Source: Limnoperna fortunei (Eukaryota; Mollusca; Bivalvia; Mytilida; Modiolidae). Taken from it: a stretch of DNA of 64,000 nucleotides. Below are positions 61,262-64,000 of the stretch, one piece after another (positions within the stretch are counted from its first letter, which is position 1; every line of letters begins with the position of its first letter). The notes below the pieces were generated by a model. The model was given only the letters and a program-made list of their open reading frames with translations, made no database searches and was not told where the DNA came from. The position numbers were made by a program, and so were the translations under genes. Location of the stretch: assembly GCA_944474755.1 (NCBI GenBank), contig OX104112.1, positions 93,943,756-94,007,755 of the forward strand, in the 5' to 3' direction.

Positions 61262-64000
61262 CAAATGGTTCATTTTTCTATTCGGATAACGAATAGGAAA
61301 TTGAATAACGAAAAGGAAAATGAATGTCGAAAAGGAAAATGGTTCATCTTTCTATTCGAAAAGCGAAAAGGAAACTGAATAACGAAAAGGAAAATGAATG
61401 TCGAAAAGGAAAATGGTTCATCTTTCTATTCGAAAAGCGAAAAGGAAACTGAATAACGAAAAGGAAAATGAATGTCGAAAAGGAAAATGGTTCATTTTCC
61501 TATTCGGATAACGAATAGGAATCTGAATAACTAAAAGGAAAATGAATGTCGAAAAGGAAAATGGTTAATTTTCCTATTCGAAAAGCGAAAAGGAAACTGA
61601 ATAACGAAAAGGAAAATGAATGTCGAAAAGGAAAATGGTTCATTTTCCTATTGGAAAAGTGAAAAGGAAACTGAATAACGAAAAGGAAAATGAATGTCGA
61701 AAAGGAAAATGATTCATTTTCCTATTCGAAAAGCAAAAAGGAAACTGAATACCGAAAAGGAAAATGAATGTCGAAAAGGAAAATGGTTCATTTTCCTATT
61801 GGAAAAGTGAAAAGGAAACTGAATAACGAAAAGGAAAATGAATGTCGAAAAGGAAAATGGTTCATTTTCCTATTCGAAAAGCAAAAAGGAAACTGAATAC
61901 CGAAAAGGAAAATGAATGTCGAAAAGGAAAATGGTTCATTTTCCTATTCGAATAACGAATAGGAAACTGAATAACGAAAAGGAAAATGAATGTCGAAAAG
62001 GAAAATGGTTCATTTTCCTATTCGGATGACGAATAGGAAACTGAATAACGAAAAGGAAAATGAATGTCGAAAAGGAAAATATGGTTCATTTTCCTATTCG
62101 AAAAGCAAAAAGGAAACTGAATACCGAAAAGGAAAATGAATGTCGAAAAGGAAAATGGTTCATTTTCCTATTCGAATAACGAATATGAAACTGAATAACG
62201 AAAAGGAAAATGAATGTCGAAAAGGAAAATGGTTCATTTTCCTATTCGAAAAGCAAAAAGGAAACTGAATACCGAAAAGGAAAATGAATGTCGAAAAGGA
62301 AAATGGAAAACGAATAGGAAACTGAATAACGAAAAGAAAAATTAATGTCAAAAAGGAAAATGGTTCATTTTCCTATTCGGATAACGAATAGGAAACTGTA
62401 TAACGAAAAGGAAAATGAATGTCGAAAAGGAAAATGGTTCATTTTCCTATTCGGATAACGAATAGGGAACTGAATAACGAAAAAGAAAATGGTTCATTTT
62501 CCTATTCGAATAACGAATATGAAACTGAATAACGAAAAGGAAAATGAATGTCGAAAAGGAAAATGGTTCATTTTCCTATTCGGATGACGAATAGGAAACT
62601 GAATAAGGAAAAGGAAAATGAATGTCGAAAAGGAAAATGGTTCATTTTCCTATTCGAATAACGAATAGGAAACTGAATAACGAAAAGGAAAATGAATGTC
62701 GAAAAGGAAAATGGTTCATTTTCCTATTCGGATAACGAATAGGGAACTGAATAACGAAAAAAAATGAATGTCGAAAAGGAAAATGGTTCATTTTCCTATT
62801 CGAAAAGTGAAAAGGAAACTGAATAACGAAAAGGAAAATGAATGTCAAAAAGGAAAATGGTTCATTTTCCTATTCGGAAAACGAATAGGAAACTGAATAA
62901 CGAAAAGGAAAATTAATGTCGAACAGGAAAATGGTTCATTTTCCTATTCGAAAAGCAAAAAGGAAACTGAATACCGAAAAGGAAAATGGTTCATTTTCCT
63001 ATTCGAATAACGAATAGGAAACTGAATAACGAAAAGGAAAATGAATGTCGAAAAGGAAAATGGTTCATTTTCCTATTCGAATAACGAATAGGAAACTGAA
63101 TACCGAAAAGGAAAATGAATGTCGAAAAGGAAAACGGTTCATTTTCCTATTCGAAAAGCAAAAAGGAAACTGAATACCGAAAAGGAAAATGGTTCATTTT
63201 CCTATTCGAATAACGAATAGGAAACTGAATAACGAATAACGAAAAGGAAAATGAATGTCAAAAAGGAAAATGGTTCATTTTCCTATTCGGAAAACGAATA
63301 GGAAACTGAATAACGAAAAGGAAAATTAATGTCGAACAGGAAAATGGTTCATTTTCCTATTCGAAAAGCAAAAAGGAAACTGAATACCGAAAAGGAAAAT
63401 GGTTCATTTTCCTATTCGAATAACGAATAGGAAACTGAATAACGAAAAGGAAAATGAATGTCGAAAAGGAAAATGGTTCATTTTCCTATTCGAATAACGA
63501 ATAGGAAACTGAATACCGAAAAGGAAAATGAATGTCGAAAAGGAAAACGGTTCATTTTCCTATTCGAAAAGCAAAAAGGAAACTGAATACCGAAAAGGAA
63601 AATGGTTCATTTTCCTATTCGAATAACGAATAGGAAACTGAATAACGAAAAGGAAAATGAATGTCGAAAAGGAAAATGGTTCATTTTCCTATTCGGATGA
63701 CGAATAGGAAACTGAATAACGAAAAGGAAAATGAATGTCGAAAAGGAAAATGGTTCATTTTGCTATTCGAATAACGAATAGGAAACTGAATAACGAAAAG
63801 GAAAATGAATCTCGAAAAGGAAAATGGTTCATTTTCCTATTCGAATAACGAATATGAAACTGAATAACGAAAAGGAAAATGAATGTCGAAAAGGAAAATG
63901 GTTCATTTTCCTATTCGAAAAGCAAAAAGGAAACTGAATACCGAAAAGGAAAATGAATGTCGAAAAGGAAAATGGAAAACGAATAGGAAACTGAATAACG
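61262..64000 (-). repeat. 74-bp satellite array, inverted orientation, about 37 copies
   Basis: The same monomer as 42690-47416 read on the opposite strand (GGTTCATTTTCCTATTCG, then AACGAAAAGGAAAATGAATG). It continues past the window end. Several monomers lack the ACATTCATTTTCC quarter (near 62490, 62990 and 63185), and 62990-63290 looks re-duplicated at 63350-63610. Confidence 0.97.

Overview
The window is animal nuclear DNA: AT-rich and intron-rich, with gt..ag spliced small exons, microsatellites, SINE-like repeats, decayed LINE, Ty3/gypsy, Penelope-like and Crypton-like elements and a long satellite. Several repeats (the GGTGCTCCGG / hammerhead Penelope-like tails, and the 'AGAGGCTC...GGTGAGCT' non-autonomous elements) look like families I associate with bivalve molluscs. 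A mussel-like bivalve is my inference; no search was possible.

Layout. 1-9560 is nested retroelement wreckage on the + strand: a Ty3/gypsy pol 3' part split by a 5'-truncated LINE (492-2371), a following ORF that looks SGNH-hydrolase-like (3128-3610), then a decayed CR1-like LINE with a 2A-like relic (about 4290-9560), itself split by a 1.3 kb inverted-repeat element (6523-7864).

9652-34501 holds the one convincing host gene. I assembled it exon by exon: a signal-peptide exon, four short linker microexons, six ShKT exons, two more linkers, a seventh ShKT exon, one linker, two EGF-like exons and a short terminal exon. All 17 introns are phase 1, so every internal exon is a multiple of three. 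The model sums to 1,329 nt (442 codons plus stop). It predicts a secreted modular cysteine-rich protein. Its introns carry a Penelope-like fragment, a CR1 fragment, an intron-containing Crypton-type (DUF3504/KIAA1958-like) pseudogene, SINEs, MITE-like hairpins and an AGGTCA-rich repeat field.

34.5-42.6 kb has no convincing gene; it holds a MITE with 50-bp inverted repeats, SINE and Penelope-like fragments including a decayed hammerhead ribozyme on the minus strand, and one weak candidate first exon at 40026.

42690-47416 is a 74-bp satellite (about 64 copies, with a 740-bp higher-order period). The same satellite reappears in the opposite orientation from 61262 to the window end. The 13.8 kb between the arrays has no recognisable gene and is packed with non-autonomous elements: foldback elements, an element with 16-bp minisatellite inverted ends, a TIR element with a 6-bp target duplication, and an internally deleted relative of the Crypton-type element.
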